From: JAJPXC01 sp964562375
GTDB taxonomy: Bacteria > Bacteroidota > Bacteroidia > Bacteroidales > Muribaculaceae
Length of the DNA stretch: 22,259 nt
Direction of reading: 5' to 3'
Assembly: GCA_964562375.1 (NCBI GenBank)
Contig: CAZLSW010000054.1
Span: forward strand, 1-22,259
Under the pieces are notes generated by a model. It was not told where the DNA came from. It was given only the letters and a program-made list of their open reading frames with translations, and searched no databases. Of this stretch, positions 22,184 through 22,259 are shown piece after piece. The position numbers and the translations under genes were made by a program. The stretch's first letter is position 1. Every line of letters starts with the position of its first letter.

Positions 22184-22259
22184 AAATTAATTGTTATAAA
22201 ATTGTCAATACTTCGGTAAATTTTTAAAGTCCACGAGGCCTGAGCCTCAAAATGTTTAA

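Overview
The window looks like a chromosomal segment of a Bacteroidales bacterium. The evidence is the Bacteroidetes -7 promoter motif TAnnTTTG ahead of several genes, fimbrillin-type lipoproteins, CTnDOT-style Tra proteins and a Bacteroidetes-type tyrosine recombinase. A Muribaculaceae-like gut anaerobe is plausible, but that is inference from style only.

Layout. (1) Positions 1-2040, minus strand: a housekeeping block with a ZapB-like coiled-coil protein, ZapA, a probable 6S RNA and the 5' part of RNase Y, which runs off the left edge. (2) About 2100-17660: an integrated conjugative element, or the remnant of one. It has a tyrosine integrase at its right end and one long, tightly coupled minus-strand operon. 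In transcription order the operon encodes a proline-rich membrane protein, two VirB2-like TraE proteins, a DUF5119-type fimbrial lipoprotein, a fimbrillin, the VirB3-like TraF, a fimbrial-tip-like lipoprotein, the VirB4-like ATPase TraG, an 838-residue secreted protein of unknown family, two secreted proteins in the VirB5 position, and a VirB6/TraJ-like membrane protein that appears truncated. No relaxase, coupling protein, TraK-TraQ genes or regulators are present, so the copy is probably incomplete. (3) 17705-22259: tRNA-Ser(GCU), then uvrB and a YgiQ-family radical SAM gene on the plus strand, then a duplicated hairpin repeat.

Two things stand out. First, three cell-surface fimbrial genes are interleaved with the core type IV secretion genes in one translationally coupled operon, which suggests a transfer machine that carries Mfa/FimA-type surface fibres. 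Second, a plus-strand AAA ATPase (AAA_14/DUF4143 type) with its own promoter and a perfect 14-bp inverted repeat sits exactly between the start codon of one tra gene (ATGAAG at 5682) and the rest of its signal peptide (from 4341). This looks like a clean gene-cassette insertion. Genes 5' of it on the operon overlap by 1-4 bases, and the insertion has separated the interrupted gene from its own Shine-Dalgarno sequence.

Between the integrase and the tRNA is a roughly 240-bp stretch dense in short direct and inverted repeats, which I read as an attP-arm or integrase-operator region. The left edge of the element falls within about 100 bp of the zap operon promoter.
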